64,000 nucleotides of DNA from Urechidicola croceus. Lineage in GTDB: Bacteria > Bacteroidota > Bacteroidia > Flavobacteriales > Flavobacteriaceae. Below the pieces are notes generated by a model. It did no database searches. It was not told where the DNA came from and worked only from the letters and a program-made list of their open reading frames with translations. Below, piece after piece: positions 8,722 to 18,490 of the stretch. Every line of letters starts with the position of its first letter. The stretch's first letter is position 1. Position numbers and translations under genes: made by a program. The stretch spans positions 1,509,501-1,573,500 of the forward strand of contig NZ_CP017478.1 in the NCBI RefSeq assembly GCF_001761325.1, in the 5' to 3' direction.

Positions 8722-10887
8722 TTAATACATTGACGACCTATAATCCTCAATTTCATAAGATGATTTTAATGAATTAAAAATTTGTCCAGATCTACCTTTA
8801 ACTTTAGAAGCAATTCTATTACGATTTGACTCATAGTTTGGCATTTCTGGTGCTGCCTCTACTTTATCTACTTGAATAGCAAACACACCCTTATTACCTT
8901 CTAAATTATTAATAAGTTTCCCTTCAGGTGCACCCATCATAGCACCTACAATTGCTGGTTCAGAACCTACTCCTGAAATTGTTGGGCTTAATAAGGTAAT
9001 ACTCGAAGCCGTTTTTACTGATGTTGCATTATTTTGAGCGATTTCATCTATAGATGAACCATTCATCTTATCAGCAATAAGTTTTGCCTTCTTTCTTTTT
9101 AATAAAATTGGTCTAACTTTATTTATAACACTTGCAACTGGCGCTAAACCTTTAGGAGTTTTAGCATTTAAAACTGCAACTACATATCCACTTTCTATTT
9201 CAAAACGTTTGACATCTTTTACTTCAGTTTCATTTTCAAATGTCCAGTTAACAATTTGTCTTTGGTTATTTAATAAACCTGGCACTTTTTCATCAAGAAC
9301 TTTTAAACCAACTGCAGGCAAAACTCTATATGACTTTTCTTTTGCCAAAGTTGAAATATCTTGTCCTTTAGATAATTCTGATGCAAATGTTTCAGCATCT
9401 AAATAAAATTTATTTTCAGTATCAATAGACGGTGTAATTTCTCTTGCAAGAGATGTCAATTGAATTGCTGTTTGAACATTTTTTTGATCTTCAACTTTAA
9501 TAATTTGATAACCAAATTGTGTTTCAACAACATCAATTGAACCTTTTTTATTTTCAAATAGAAACTCAGCAAAATCTCTATCAAAACCTTGACCGTAAGC
9601 AGCATCTTTAGTTACCCATCCTAATTCACCACCTTTACCACGCGAACCGTCTAAATTTACTTGATCTGCTATTTCAGCAAATCTTTTAGAACTGTTCTTT
9701 ACTAGTCGAAAAATACTATCAGCACTTTTCTTTGCTTGCTCTTTAGTTTTAACAGAAGTTGATCTTAAAGCACCTTGATAAGCAACTGTAATATAACTTG
9801 CTTTAACTGAATCTGGTAATTGAGCTACTCCAGTAATTTTAGAAATCTTATAGTATCCATTTTCTTCATATGGTCCATAAACATCACCTTTTTTTCCATT
9901 TAAAATATCTTGAGAAATTGCTTTTGGCAATCTATTTTTAAATTTATAAGTATCATCAATAGCCAAATCAGATTTTGCAATTTCTAAAAATTCAGAAATA
10001 TTTTGAGTGTTTTTTAATCCAACAATTTTTTCAGTTGACTTTGAAACTTTATTGTATTCTTCATGATCTTCAATATACTTTGCTATGTCATTTTTTATTG
10101 CCTGTTTATCTTCTTCAGACGCAACAATATCAAACTTAACATAACTTATATCTCTTGATTCATCAACTTCAAATTCTTTTGCATTTTCATTAATATATGT
10201 CTGATATTCTGAATTGGTCAATGTAATTAAACTATCGGCAATAGATGTATATGGTATATAAACATATTTTGAAGTTACTTTAGCATTATTAAATGAATAA
10301 TCTCTTTCTCCTTCTTTTAATGAAGCACCTAGACCTGCACTAACTAAATTATTAAATGCAGTTTTTTCGATATTTTGTCTAATACTTGCTTCATTTCTTA
10401 ACCAATTTTGCCAAGTATTCATTTCTTGCGAACCTTTAGCTGCACCTTCAGCATTGTCTTTTAAACTAGCAATGTATTCTTTGACTTTTTCTTCGTCAAA
10501 TAAACCTGCAGCGTTTTTAAAAGTTGGGTCATTTTGAAAATAAGGCATACTAATAATAGTATTCCAAACATCTTCTTCACCTACAACAACTCCTGATTTT
10601 TCTAATTGATCTTTATAAATTTGGTCTCCGACCATTTTATCCCAAACATAGTTCATTGCATCTTGGTTCGTTGCACGACCTTGTGTTCTGGCTTTATAAT
10701 TCTCCATTTCATTTGCGAAATCTTCTCTACTTATTGACTCACCATTCACTTCTCCAATTGAGTTTAGTTTAGATGACTGAAAAAAACTTTGAATAGATGA
10801 TGGATCTAATACAAATGCTAATAAAGCCAAACCAATAATAAGTATTAAAAAGACTGAGCGCTCTCTAATTTTTGATAAAATTGCCAT
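8722..10887 (-). CDS. SurA/PpiD-type periplasmic peptidyl-prolyl isomerase
   Basis: 721 residues. A single N-terminal membrane anchor (about 11-29, SVFLILIIGLALLAFVL) places the rest in the periplasm. A SurA_N/PpiD chaperone segment follows (about 40-330), then a parvulin-type PPIase domain (about 345-460, with GSRGKGGELGWVTK and DFAEFLFENKKGSIDVV), and a long C-terminal helper region. PpiD-type proteins help outer-membrane proteins fold at the Sec exit. It is the last gene of the coaX-lptC operon, 123 nt after the HlyC-like gene, and is followed by a strong terminator. Confidence 0.9.
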   Translation of the reverse strand: MAILSKIRERSVFLILIIGLALLAFVLDPSSIQSFFQSSKLNSIGEVNGESISREDFANEMENYKARTQGRATNQDAMNYVWDKMVGDQIYKDQLEKSGVVVGEEDVWNTIISMPYFQNDPTFKNAAGLFDEEKVKEYIASLKDNAEGAAKGSQEMNTWQNWLRNEASIRQNIEKTAFNNLVSAGLGASLKEGERDYSFNNAKVTSKYVYIPYTSIADSLITLTNSEYQTYINENAKEFEVDESRDISYVKFDIVASEEDKQAIKNDIAKYIEDHEEYNKVSKSTEKIVGLKNTQNISEFLEIAKSDLAIDDTYKFKNRLPKAISQDILNGKKGDVYGPYEENGYYKISKITGVAQLPDSVKASYITVAYQGALRSTSVKTKEQAKKSADSIFRLVKNSSKRFAEIADQVNLDGSRGKGGELGWVTKDAAYGQGFDRDFAEFLFENKKGSIDVVETQFGYQIIKVEDQKNVQTAIQLTSLAREITPSIDTENKFYLDAETFASELSKGQDISTLAKEKSYRVLPAVGLKVLDEKVPGLLNNQRQIVNWTFENETEVKDVKRFEIESGYVVAVLNAKTPKGLAPVASVINKVRPILLKRKKAKLIADKMNGSSIDEIAQNNATSVKTASSITLLSPTISGVGSEPAIVGAMMGAPEGKLINNLEGNKGVFAIQVDKVEAAPEMPNYESNRNRIASKVKGRSGQIFNSLKSSYEIEDYRSSMY

Positions 10888-11010
10888 TATATTATTTTCT
10901 TTTAATTTAGTCAGCGAAAATACAATTTCATATTCAAATATGAAAGTGATTTATTTAATAAAATGAGGTTTAAAAGTGCCAATATTTAGATGTTCAATTG
11001 ACTTTATTTT

Positions 11011-12276
11011 TTAATCTTCTTTTGGATTAATTTTTAGGCGTATTTCTTCAATCTTGGCAGATGAAGCTTTTAGTATTATAAATTGATAATTTTCGTACTC
11101 AATTATTTCTCCTTCTTCAGGGATATTTTCTGAATGGTAAACTATTAGTCCTCCTAATGTCTCATAACCTTCATCTTCGGGTAATTCTAAATTGTACTTT
11201 TCATTGATGTAATCAACTTCTAGTCTTGCAGAAAATTCAAACTCTTTTTCATTGATTTTAACTTCATTCAACTCAATACTATCATGCTCATCTTCAATTT
11301 CACCAAACAATTCTTCTACAATATCCTCAACTGTCATCATACCAGAAGTACCACCATATTCATCCAAAACTATTGTTATACTTTTTTTCTTTTTTGTTAA
11401 TACATTTAAAACATCATTTATCATCATGCTCTCAGGTATAAATTCAACAGGCATCAATATAGAGCGTAAACTTTTGGGCTTTTTAAACATTTCAAATGCA
11501 TGTACATAACCTAAAATATCATCTAATGAATTTTTATAAACAATAATTTTAGAGTAGCCAGTCTCAATAAAGAGATTTCTGGTATTATTTATTGATTCTC
11601 GAATATCTACTGCTAAAATCTCTGTTCGGGGTATCATAACCTCCCGTGCTTTTACATCATTAAACTCAAGTGCGTTTTGAAAAATCTGTATTTCAGAGTC
11701 TACTTCATGATTGTCATCTGTTTTTTCTAACTGCTCTGAAATGTAACTTTCTAATTCGGCTTTACTAAACTCCGTTTGTTCTATATCGGAAGTTGTATTA
11801 AAAAATATTCGTAATAGAAAATCAGATACAGAAGTAATTACTTCGGACAAGTAATGAAATAAAATGTAGAATATATAGGCAGGTATTGCAAATATTTTCA
11901 TGAATTCATTTGCATAAATCCTAAAAATAGCTTTTGGCAGAAACTCTGCAGTTATTAAAATAATTACTGTTGAAATTATTGTTTGTATCACCAATATCCA
12001 AAATTGATTCCAATTTTCCATCGGCAATAATTGAACAATAAAATCACCCATAAAAAAACTATATACCACTAATGCTATATTGTTTCCAACCAACATAGTT
12101 GTAATAAACTTAGATGATTTTTGGGTAAGTTTGGTTAAAATTTTAGCAACAAATCCTTCTCTTTTTTTCTCAAGTTCAATATGCATCTTATTTGCTGAAA
12201 CAAATGCAATTTCCATTCCTGAAAAAAAAGCTGATAATAAAATTGATATGATAATTACAATAATTTGTAATTCCAT
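11011..12276 (-). CDS. HlyC/CorC (CNNM/DUF21) family transporter-like protein
   Basis: 421 residues in three parts: a DUF21/CNNM transmembrane domain (about 1-180, four hydrophobic segments), a CBS-domain pair (about 200-335, with VMIPRTEILAVD and TIVLDEYGGTSGMMTVEDIVEELFGEI), and a CorC_HlyC C-terminal domain (about 345-421). Relatives are linked to magnesium or cobalt efflux; the old 'hemolysin' label is not informative. It resembles GldE, but the genes expected beside gldE are absent. It follows a 66-residue membrane gene by 2 nt, so the two are co-translated. Confidence 0.88.
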   Translation of the reverse strand: MELQIIVIIISILLSAFFSGMEIAFVSANKMHIELEKKREGFVAKILTKLTQKSSKFITTMLVGNNIALVVYSFFMGDFIVQLLPMENWNQFWILVIQTIISTVIILITAEFLPKAIFRIYANEFMKIFAIPAYIFYILFHYLSEVITSVSDFLLRIFFNTTSDIEQTEFSKAELESYISEQLEKTDDNHEVDSEIQIFQNALEFNDVKAREVMIPRTEILAVDIRESINNTRNLFIETGYSKIIVYKNSLDDILGYVHAFEMFKKPKSLRSILMPVEFIPESMMINDVLNVLTKKKKSITIVLDEYGGTSGMMTVEDIVEELFGEIEDEHDSIELNEVKINEKEFEFSARLEVDYINEKYNLELPEDEGYETLGGLIVYHSENIPEEGEIIEYENYQFIILKASSAKIEEIRLKINPKED

Positions 12277-12278
12277 AT

Positions 12279-12479
12279 TTATTTATTTTTATTTAAGTAC
12301 TCTTCTCTACGTTTTCTCATTTTTTTTCGAAAGAAAAACATAAAAATGGCAAGGCAAACAAAAAAAATTGCAATGTAAGATGTATTCCTATCAGTATTCC
12401 ACCTAGCATACGCTTCATACCCTAGTAAAACGGCCATAACTAAATATCCTATTTCAAATATTTTTCCAATTTTACTCAT
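12279..12479 (-). CDS. Small conserved membrane protein between lptC and the HlyC-like gene
   Basis: 66 residues with two hydrophobic spans (about 8-24 and 34-50) and a strongly basic tail (FFRKKMRKRREEYLNKNK), so both ends probably face the cytoplasm. No family name is recognised. Spacing of 2 nt on each side to lptC and the HlyC-like gene shows a tight operon. The positive tail would suit contact with phospholipid or a protein partner, but that is inference. Confidence 0.75.
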   Translation of the reverse strand: MSKIGKIFEIGYLVMAVLLGYEAYARWNTDRNTSYIAIFFVCLAIFMFFFRKKMRKRREEYLNKNK

Positions 12480-12481
12480 AA

Positions 12482-13048
12482 TTAATTACTTTCGTTAATA
12501 TAGATACTACCTCTATTTTCTTTTATCATATACGTTTTTAAATCTTCACTTGCGTCTAATCCAACGCCATAAATTGTATCTGTTAGTGTGATTAATGTAA
12601 AAGGCTTTTCCGTATAAAAGTACTTAGTTTTTTGGTCCCAAAAAAGTTGTTCGGTCAATAATTTTTTATGCTCCACATAATTTGTTATTACCACATTGTC
12701 TCTTATTTCAGAAATATTTGTGTTTGAATAAATGATTGCATAATTACCAGTAACTACTAGAGAATCGTTATTTTCATCTAAAGTTACAATTTTTAATCCT
12801 TTTGGAAATTCTGAATATGGGTGCCTTTGTCTATTGCTATAATCATATAATAAGGGTGCTGCCAATTTTAAATCTACCTTTCCGGAATCGGTATGAATAT
12901 TATATACATTTTCAGCAACTCCAATAGGTAAATTCTTATCTGCTAAAAAATCTCTTACTTCTTGTATATCGTTTCCACATGAAAAAAACATTGCTGTCGT
13001 AAGCACAACAGCAATGTTTTTAAATATGTTTTTAAATGATTTAGTCAT
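12482..13048 (-). CDS. lptC: LPS export periplasmic protein LptC
   Basis: 188 residues. It has a lipoprotein-like signal with lipobox MFFSC (Cys24) rather than the uncleaved anchor of E. coli LptC. The rest is a beta-rich LptC/OstA-like domain with the repeating pattern VDLKLAAPLLYDYSN and NISEIRDNVVITN. LptC passes lipopolysaccharide from LptB2FG to the periplasmic bridge. It lies in the coaX operon 29 nt after the TPR gene. The LptC assignment rests on size, signal, fold pattern and the gene order typical of Flavobacteriia. Confidence 0.85.
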   Translation of the reverse strand: MTKSFKNIFKNIAVVLTTAMFFSCGNDIQEVRDFLADKNLPIGVAENVYNIHTDSGKVDLKLAAPLLYDYSNRQRHPYSEFPKGLKIVTLDENNDSLVVTGNYAIIYSNTNISEIRDNVVITNYVEHKKLLTEQLFWDQKTKYFYTEKPFTLITLTDTIYGVGLDASEDLKTYMIKENRGSIYINESN

Positions 13049-13077
13049 TTAACAAATGTACTAAATTAATTGTTTAA

Positions 13078-14442
13078 TTAATTTAATTGAACCGTTACAG
13101 TTTCTCCAATCCAACATCCAATTCTAAATGAATCACCTGCTTTAATTCCTTCAGCAAAACCCATTTGTTTTGTAGGGATATTAGAAGAATAACTGTTGAT
13201 ATATTTTTGAGCAATTGATGAAATACTTGGGTCTACAGATGCTGCTCTTCTAGCTTTGTTTAATGCAGCAACATATACCATTCTTTTTTGAAACTCATTA
13301 GTTCCACAACTATTCGCACTTGATGCATACATAGAAGCTATTAATAAATATGCTCTACCGTTACTTGAATTATATTGTAATGCTTCATTAGCTCTTTTTC
13401 TCGCTTCACTTCTCTGACCTTTTTTAGATAAATCCTGAGCCAATTGTAATAATAATTTTGACTTTTTAGTTGGATCAGTTTCTAAATCAGTAGCTTCTAA
13501 AACCATTTTTTGAGCTTCAGCAGTTTTACCTCTTTTCTCTAAAATTCCAGCATAGAACAACAATGATGAAGAGGTTCTTTCTGCATTTGCATACGCTTCT
13601 GCTAATTCTTCGTATAATGGATCACTTGTACACTCTTTATGGTACATTTTAGATACAGATCTTTTTAACCATTGAGCATTTGATTTGTTTGCTTCAAAAT
13701 CTCTTCTATATAATGGAATCAATCTATCACAAGATAAAAACGCATCGATTTTTTGATCTAATCCACCACTAATAATACCTATGTTAGTTAAGGTACCTTC
13801 AGCAATTCTCTTAGATTTTGCATCTCTTTTTCCTAATGTTGCTCCAGCTTCTTCTTTAGCCAATAAACTACTCAATCTTTGTTGATATACTCCAGACTTA
13901 GTTTCAAGAGCATCATTAATATTATCATATGTATCTAATACTAACTGTGGATTAGAATTTTTATTTTTTTCTAATGTTACATCAAAATATTTATAAATAT
14001 TTTTTGCTGACATTCCAGAAGGATCTGCTTCATATCCTTTTTCTAATAAATGAAAAATTTCTGAATCTGAAGAACCATGCTCATTTAAAAAACTATACCA
14101 ATCACTATAGACTTTACCTAAGCCCTTAGGGAATTTTTCAACACGTTGTTCATACACTTTATTAAATAACGCAATACCTCCTGCTTTATCACCTGTTTCA
14201 ATCATATTTTCAGCAATATCAGCTCCTAATTTGTATATATTTACTGATAAGGTTGGACAATTAGACATTAAATTATCTAACCTTTTCTTTGCTTCAGCAA
14301 AATTTTTACCTTGAACATCTCCTTTATACAAGTTATACTCAATTGTACAATCTTGTTTAGTCATTTCCATTTGTGCACTTACTTTTGCACTTCCCATTAC
14401 TAGGAATAATCCTGCGATTATGTACGTAATTTTTTTCATCAT
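13078..14442 (-). CDS. Secreted TPR-repeat protein of the lptC operon
   Basis: 454 residues with a cleavable signal peptide (about 1-24, ending SAKVSAQ). The mature part is made of degenerate tetratricopeptide repeats; the clearest are near 280-400 (LYEELAEAYANAERTSSSLLFYAGIL, KSKLLLQLAQDLSKKGQRSEARKRANEAL). TPR proteins hold other proteins, so an assembly role at the outer membrane would fit its neighbours, an outer-membrane protein and LptC. Five Cys residues remain after processing. No closer family is recognised. Confidence 0.75.
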   Translation of the reverse strand: MMKKITYIIAGLFLVMGSAKVSAQMEMTKQDCTIEYNLYKGDVQGKNFAEAKKRLDNLMSNCPTLSVNIYKLGADIAENMIETGDKAGGIALFNKVYEQRVEKFPKGLGKVYSDWYSFLNEHGSSDSEIFHLLEKGYEADPSGMSAKNIYKYFDVTLEKNKNSNPQLVLDTYDNINDALETKSGVYQQRLSSLLAKEEAGATLGKRDAKSKRIAEGTLTNIGIISGGLDQKIDAFLSCDRLIPLYRRDFEANKSNAQWLKRSVSKMYHKECTSDPLYEELAEAYANAERTSSSLLFYAGILEKRGKTAEAQKMVLEATDLETDPTKKSKLLLQLAQDLSKKGQRSEARKRANEALQYNSSNGRAYLLIASMYASSANSCGTNEFQKRMVYVAALNKARRAASVDPSISSIAQKYINSYSSNIPTKQMGFAEGIKAGDSFRIGCWIGETVTVQLN

Positions 14443-14452
14443 TTCATTTTTA

Positions 14453-15736
14453 TTAGTTAATCTCTCGTTTTCTAAACCACTTGTTGCTTAATGATAAGCC
14501 AAGTCGAAAATTAAAATAATTTTCTTGAATCAATCCGTTATCTGTTGTTCCTCTTTTTCCTATTTCAAAACCTAGGTTTAATTTAGATACCTGATTACCC
14601 ATTGGCAATCCTACTCCAAAAGATATGCCAAAGTCATCTACATCCGTAAAATTGGTTCCAGAGCCAGTACCATCAATCATTAATCCAGTTGTTTCCATTT
14701 TTACACCTGCACGATAAACTACTCTATCCCAGTAACTTGAAATTGAATTATACTTAGGTATGTAAAAACCTCCCACTGATAATTTAGTAGCACTTCTATA
14801 ATTTAATTTAGGATTTCTATTTATCAAATTACCTCCTAACTCTATGGCCTCTTGAAAACTATAATCAATATTAGCTGACCATTTTGATGGATTTCCAATA
14901 CTTGCACCTAAACTAGTTTTTAAAGGTCTTTTATAGGTTCCTTTACTTGCTTCATTTAAAATTGTATCTCTTGTAGTACCGGTATCAAACGATACTGAGT
15001 ACAAATACTCATTACCTTCAGAATTTAATGTATTTTCCAATCCTAAATTAGCTCCCAAATTTAAAAATAAATTTTCTTTTAATTCTTTATAATATAAAAA
15101 TCCAACTTTTAAAGCATGACCTTTTATATCTGAATCAGTAGTATATTTCGTTCCTAATTGAACATCTAAGGCTTGATTAGTTATACTTTTTTCAATGGTT
15201 CCAAAAACATATTCACCCTCTAAACCTATGCTAAAACCTTTAAATGGTTCATATCCTACTCCAAGAAAAATTCTATTTGTACCTCCACTACCCTCATATA
15301 TAGAAGCTTCTACAACTTCATCATCAGAATTTAAGATAGTATTTGATAAAGAATATCCAACTGAAGTATTTGGCTGAATACCAAAGACGAAACCTCCTTG
15401 AGTTCCCATTGGAATTCCAAGTGCTAAATATGCTAAGTTTGCATTAGATGCTTTTGCACTTCCGTTAGCATCTTTTAAAGTATAACCTCTATTTTCACCT
15501 GCAATAGTATAGGTTGTAAGTGATAAAGATGAATAAGACGCTGGATTTGAGAAGTTCAATCGATATGTTTCGTTGCTGGCTGTACCAGTACCCCCCATAC
15601 TCATTTCTTCTACTGTCTTTGACTCTATACCATCACCAATTCCTAAAACTGAATATGGAGATGAATTGGTTTTTTGCGCAAAACTTGATACACAAATTAA
15701 TAATATAATTATTAGTACTGATGAATTCTTAATCAT
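14453..15736 (-). CDS. Outer-membrane beta-barrel protein of the lptC operon
   Basis: 427 residues. Signal peptide about 1-20 (VSSFAQ), then alternating hydrophobic-polar strands with many Gly/Asn/Ser and an aromatic-rich C-terminal end (YFNFRLGLSLSNKWF), typical of an outer-membrane barrel related to the FadL/porin superfamily. The early motif SPYSVLGIGDGIESKTVEEMSMGGTGTA is seen in conserved Bacteroidetes outer-membrane proteins. It overlaps coaX by 8 nt. Substrate unknown. Confidence 0.75.
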   Translation of the reverse strand: MIKNSSVLIIILLICVSSFAQKTNSSPYSVLGIGDGIESKTVEEMSMGGTGTASNETYRLNFSNPASYSSLSLTTYTIAGENRGYTLKDANGSAKASNANLAYLALGIPMGTQGGFVFGIQPNTSVGYSLSNTILNSDDEVVEASIYEGSGGTNRIFLGVGYEPFKGFSIGLEGEYVFGTIEKSITNQALDVQLGTKYTTDSDIKGHALKVGFLYYKELKENLFLNLGANLGLENTLNSEGNEYLYSVSFDTGTTRDTILNEASKGTYKRPLKTSLGASIGNPSKWSANIDYSFQEAIELGGNLINRNPKLNYRSATKLSVGGFYIPKYNSISSYWDRVVYRAGVKMETTGLMIDGTGSGTNFTDVDDFGISFGVGLPMGNQVSKLNLGFEIGKRGTTDNGLIQENYFNFRLGLSLSNKWFRKREIN

Positions 15737-16460
15737 TCTTAATATTAAAGTTCAAAATAGTGTTTAATCCTTCCAATAAAAAATTTGGATTGGCAAATAT
15801 GCCATTTTTTAATCGTTTAGCCAAGAAATATGTGTCGCCTCCTGTTAAAACTACTGTTAATTTTTTGTTTTGCTGTTTATATTGGTCAATTACACCCTTT
15901 ATTTCGGCTAAAATTCCATGAACTACTCCAGAATGAATAGAGTTTTCAGTATTATTTCCAATAATATCTTTAGGGTATTTTGTTTTTAATAACGGTAGTT
16001 TATCAGTAAAAGTATGAAGTGCTTTATATCTCATCTCAATTCCTGGTGAAATTGCGCCACCATAATATTTTTTTTTCTCACTAATATAATCATACGTAAT
16101 ACATGTACCTGCATCAATAACTAAAACATTTTCATTCGGAAAATTATTTATTGCAGCAGCAGCCAAAGCTATTCTATCAACTCCTAGAGTTTTTGGAGTA
16201 GCATACTTATTATTAAATGGCAATTCGATTTCGTGGTTTAATTGTATTAATACAAACATTTTCTCAATTTCAAACAGGTCATTTTCCGAAATATTAGCCA
16301 CTGATGATATGATTGCGTGGTAAACTTTATTTTTTTTAGAAATTTTTTCCAATTTTTCTAAAATTATTTCTTTATCAAAAACAGTTTGGAATTGAATGTT
16401 ATTCTCTTCAAAAAGAGCCACTTTCACTCGAGTATTACCTACGTCAATTGCTAAATTCAT
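15729..16460 (-). CDS. coaX: Type III pantothenate kinase
   Basis: 243 residues. CoaX phosphorylates pantothenate in the first step of coenzyme A synthesis. Family motifs: IDVGNTRVK at 5-13 (ATP site), PKTLGVDRIALAAAA in the middle with the catalytic-region Asp, VLVIDAGTCITYD, and GGAISPGIEMRYKAL. It is the first gene of a seven-gene operon otherwise concerned with the envelope, an arrangement typical of Flavobacteriia. A minus-strand TATTTTTG at 16482-16489 is a candidate -7 box. Confidence 0.95.
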   Translation of the reverse strand: MNLAIDVGNTRVKVALFEENNIQFQTVFDKEIILEKLEKISKKNKVYHAIISSVANISENDLFEIEKMFVLIQLNHEIELPFNNKYATPKTLGVDRIALAAAAINNFPNENVLVIDAGTCITYDYISEKKKYYGGAISPGIEMRYKALHTFTDKLPLLKTKYPKDIIGNNTENSIHSGVVHGILAEIKGVIDQYKQQNKKLTVVLTGGDTYFLAKRLKNGIFANPNFLLEGLNTILNFNIKND

Positions 16461-16481
16461 TGGGTCTTAAAAAATAAAAAT

Positions 16482-16489
16482 CAAAAATA
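16482..16489 (-). promoter_or_regulatory. Candidate -7 box for the coaX-lptC-ppiD operon
   Basis: TATTTTTG on the minus strand fits TAnnTTTG and lies 22 nt before the coaX ATG. No -33 TTG/TTTG is seen at 17-23 nt. Confidence 0.38.
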
Positions 16490-16512
16490 CGAATGATTTT
16501 TTTAGTTTTTGT

Positions 16513-16544
16513 TTTGAATTGTATTAAAAATACATTTATATTTG
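16513..16544 (+). promoter_or_regulatory. Promoter of tRNA-Phe
   Basis: TTTG at 16513-16516, a 20-nt spacer, then TATATTTG at 16537-16544: a near-ideal Bacteroidetes housekeeping promoter, with the predicted start about 10-13 nt before the mature tRNA 5' end. Confidence 0.75.
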
Positions 16545-16562
16545 CACCCGCAATTAGGCAAT

Positions 16563-16638
16563 GGTGCCTTAGCTCAGTTGGTAGAGCAAAGGACTGAAAA
16601 TCCTTGTGTCCCTGGTTCGATTCCTGGAGGCACCACCA
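16563..16638 (+). tRNA. tRNA-Phe (anticodon GAA), CCA encoded
   Basis: 76 nt including the encoded CCA at 16636-16638. Acceptor GGTGCCT pairs with AGGCACC, discriminator A. The D-arm region is AGCTCAGTTGGTAGAGC, the anticodon stem reads AGGACTGAAAATCCT giving GAA, and the T-arm has GGTTCGATTCC. All four arms close without mismatch by eye. A terminator follows 12 nt later. Confidence 0.97.
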
Positions 16639-16649
16639 AAGCAAAATGC

Positions 16650-16690
16650 AAACCCTTGATTATCAGCAGATTTTCAAGGGTTTTTTTTTT
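16650..16690 (+). terminator. Intrinsic terminator of tRNA-Phe
   Basis: Stem AAACCCTTGA / TCAAGGGTTT with a 14-nt loop, running straight into a T-tract of more than ten bases. Confidence 0.9.
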
Positions 16691-16742
16691 ACTTTCCATA
16701 AGACTACTTTAAAAATAAACACTATTTACTTCAATATAAAAG

Positions 16743-18377
16743 TTAATAATAAAGTATCCATTTATCAAAGTCTAGTTTATTTGGCAACTCATTTTGATAA
16801 TTTCTAAATTTTTCTGGTAATTCATGTTTTTTTCTTGAAAACAGAATGATATCAGATTTAAAAATACTATCCATTCGTTTAATTCCATCTTCCGACTTAG
16901 CATTAATAATAAACTTACGCCAATTATTTTCTTTCTCAAATCTAGTATCTCTTTCAGTTGTATTATGCCCATTATTTATGGTTACTATATCTTTTCCACT
17001 ATAAAGCGACGCAGAAGGCAGTAGATAATCGTAAACTACAATTGTTTTATTTTTTAATTCTGGTGTATTATTTATATAATCAAGGATCGTCTTTACCGAA
17101 TTAATTTGAATATTATTATTGCTAAAAAAAAGTGTTGATAATAATAGAATCCCTAAACCAAAAATTGATGAAATCGCGGTAGTTTTGACAGTTTTAAATC
17201 GAATAAATTTATATGTTCCCAAAATCAATACTCCACAAAATATTATGATCAATAGTAGTTTAAAATAATTAATTGAAAATTTAGCATCTAAAATTGGTAG
17301 AATTGAAATTGTTATTAAAATTAGCCCTAATAAAGATATTAAGTATAAATTATATTTTTTCAGAAAATACTCTTCGCTAATTGATAACACTTTAGCACAA
17401 AGAAGAGAAACAAAAAGCGAAATTGGTAAAATGTATAAAATTAATTTAGTTGTGAATGAAGAAAACAACAGTAAGATAATCAAGATATTCAAACTAAATA
17501 GTTTGATTGCTTTTTCATCTCCCTTCAAAAAATTTAGTTTTAATCCTCTAAAAACAATAAAAAACCAGGGTATAATAATTATTGGAAAAATAACTAAAAA
17601 GTACCAAAATGGTTTTGTTCTATTATAAGATTTAGTACCGATTCTTTTTAAAATTTGCTCATCTAAGAAATAATTAAAAAGTGATGGAATTTCTTTATAC
17701 AGTAAGCCCATCCAGAATAAACTTATTACTAGAAAAAGCAAAAAGGCTAATATAAAATGATATGAAATTTTAAATTTTATTCTTAATACCTGCTTTTGTG
17801 TTAAGATTAAAAGTATTGGAAATACCAATCCAACAGGTCCTTTTGTATTCATAATCAAACCTAAAAAAACAAAAAAAAGATATAAATATAATTTTATTTC
17901 TTGCCTATTTGTAAACTTCAACCAATAATAAATACTTCCTAAAATAAATGTATTTAAATACGCATCTGTAGTTAAGTTTCTTACAGAAATTAGCACTAAA
18001 GGCAATGAAAAATAAATGAGCATCGTATTCAAAGCCATTCTTCTATTTTTAAAAAATAAATCTGCAATTTTAAAGACAAGAATCAACTGAATCAGAAGTG
18101 CGACTTGTAAAAAAAAACGAGCTCCAAATTCATTAACTCCAAAAATTTTATAACCAATAGTTGTAATATAGTATGTAAATGGAGGTTTGTGTAGATGATT
18201 AATTCCAAGCAATTTTGGTTGTAGATAATTATCCGATTGCAACATTTCCTTAGAAATTTGTGCATATCTACTTTCACTAGTTTCTGTCAAACCCCAACTT
18301 CCAAGACCAATTAATGACGAAATAAACACCAAAAAAAGTGCTAGATAATATATATTCTTTTGTTTCAATTTTCTCAT
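16743..18377 (-). CDS. GT39/ArnT-like membrane glycosyltransferase
   Basis: 544 residues with about eleven hydrophobic spans and a shorter, more polar C-terminal third, as in the ArnT/PMT (GT-C) superfamily. The first periplasmic loop has the acidic motif LTETSESRYAQISKEML, and NHLHKPPFTYYI follows; both are diagnostic of ArnT-like enzymes. These move a sugar from a polyprenyl phosphate to lipid A, proteins or glycans on the outer face of the inner membrane. Sugar and acceptor are not predictable. Monocistronic, 113 nt after the AraC-type gene. Confidence 0.85.
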   Translation of the reverse strand: MRKLKQKNIYYLALFLVFISSLIGLGSWGLTETSESRYAQISKEMLQSDNYLQPKLLGINHLHKPPFTYYITTIGYKIFGVNEFGARFFLQVALLIQLILVFKIADLFFKNRRMALNTMLIYFSLPLVLISVRNLTTDAYLNTFILGSIYYWLKFTNRQEIKLYLYLFFVFLGLIMNTKGPVGLVFPILLILTQKQVLRIKFKISYHFILAFLLFLVISLFWMGLLYKEIPSLFNYFLDEQILKRIGTKSYNRTKPFWYFLVIFPIIIIPWFFIVFRGLKLNFLKGDEKAIKLFSLNILIILLLFSSFTTKLILYILPISLFVSLLCAKVLSISEEYFLKKYNLYLISLLGLILITISILPILDAKFSINYFKLLLIIIFCGVLILGTYKFIRFKTVKTTAISSIFGLGILLLSTLFFSNNNIQINSVKTILDYINNTPELKNKTIVVYDYLLPSASLYSGKDIVTINNGHNTTERDTRFEKENNWRKFIINAKSEDGIKRMDSIFKSDIILFSRKKHELPEKFRNYQNELPNKLDFDKWILYY

Positions 18378-18490
18378 AGAAACAAAGGAATAAAAAAAGG
18401 TAATTTTAATAAATTAAAGGGTGTCCAGAATAAGAATTCTGCACTAAATTAGCATAAAAACAGAAACAAAAAAGACTGAATAACGCAACA

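Noticed and set aside
11011-12276. gldE (gliding motility) for the HlyC/CorC gene
   Set aside because: Domain order is shared, but the usual ssb/gldD neighbours are missing and the lptC-ppiD context fits the general HlyC/CorC protein.
16444-16644. 66-residue minus-strand ORF
   Set aside because: It covers tRNA-Phe in antisense and the coaX start; shadow frame.
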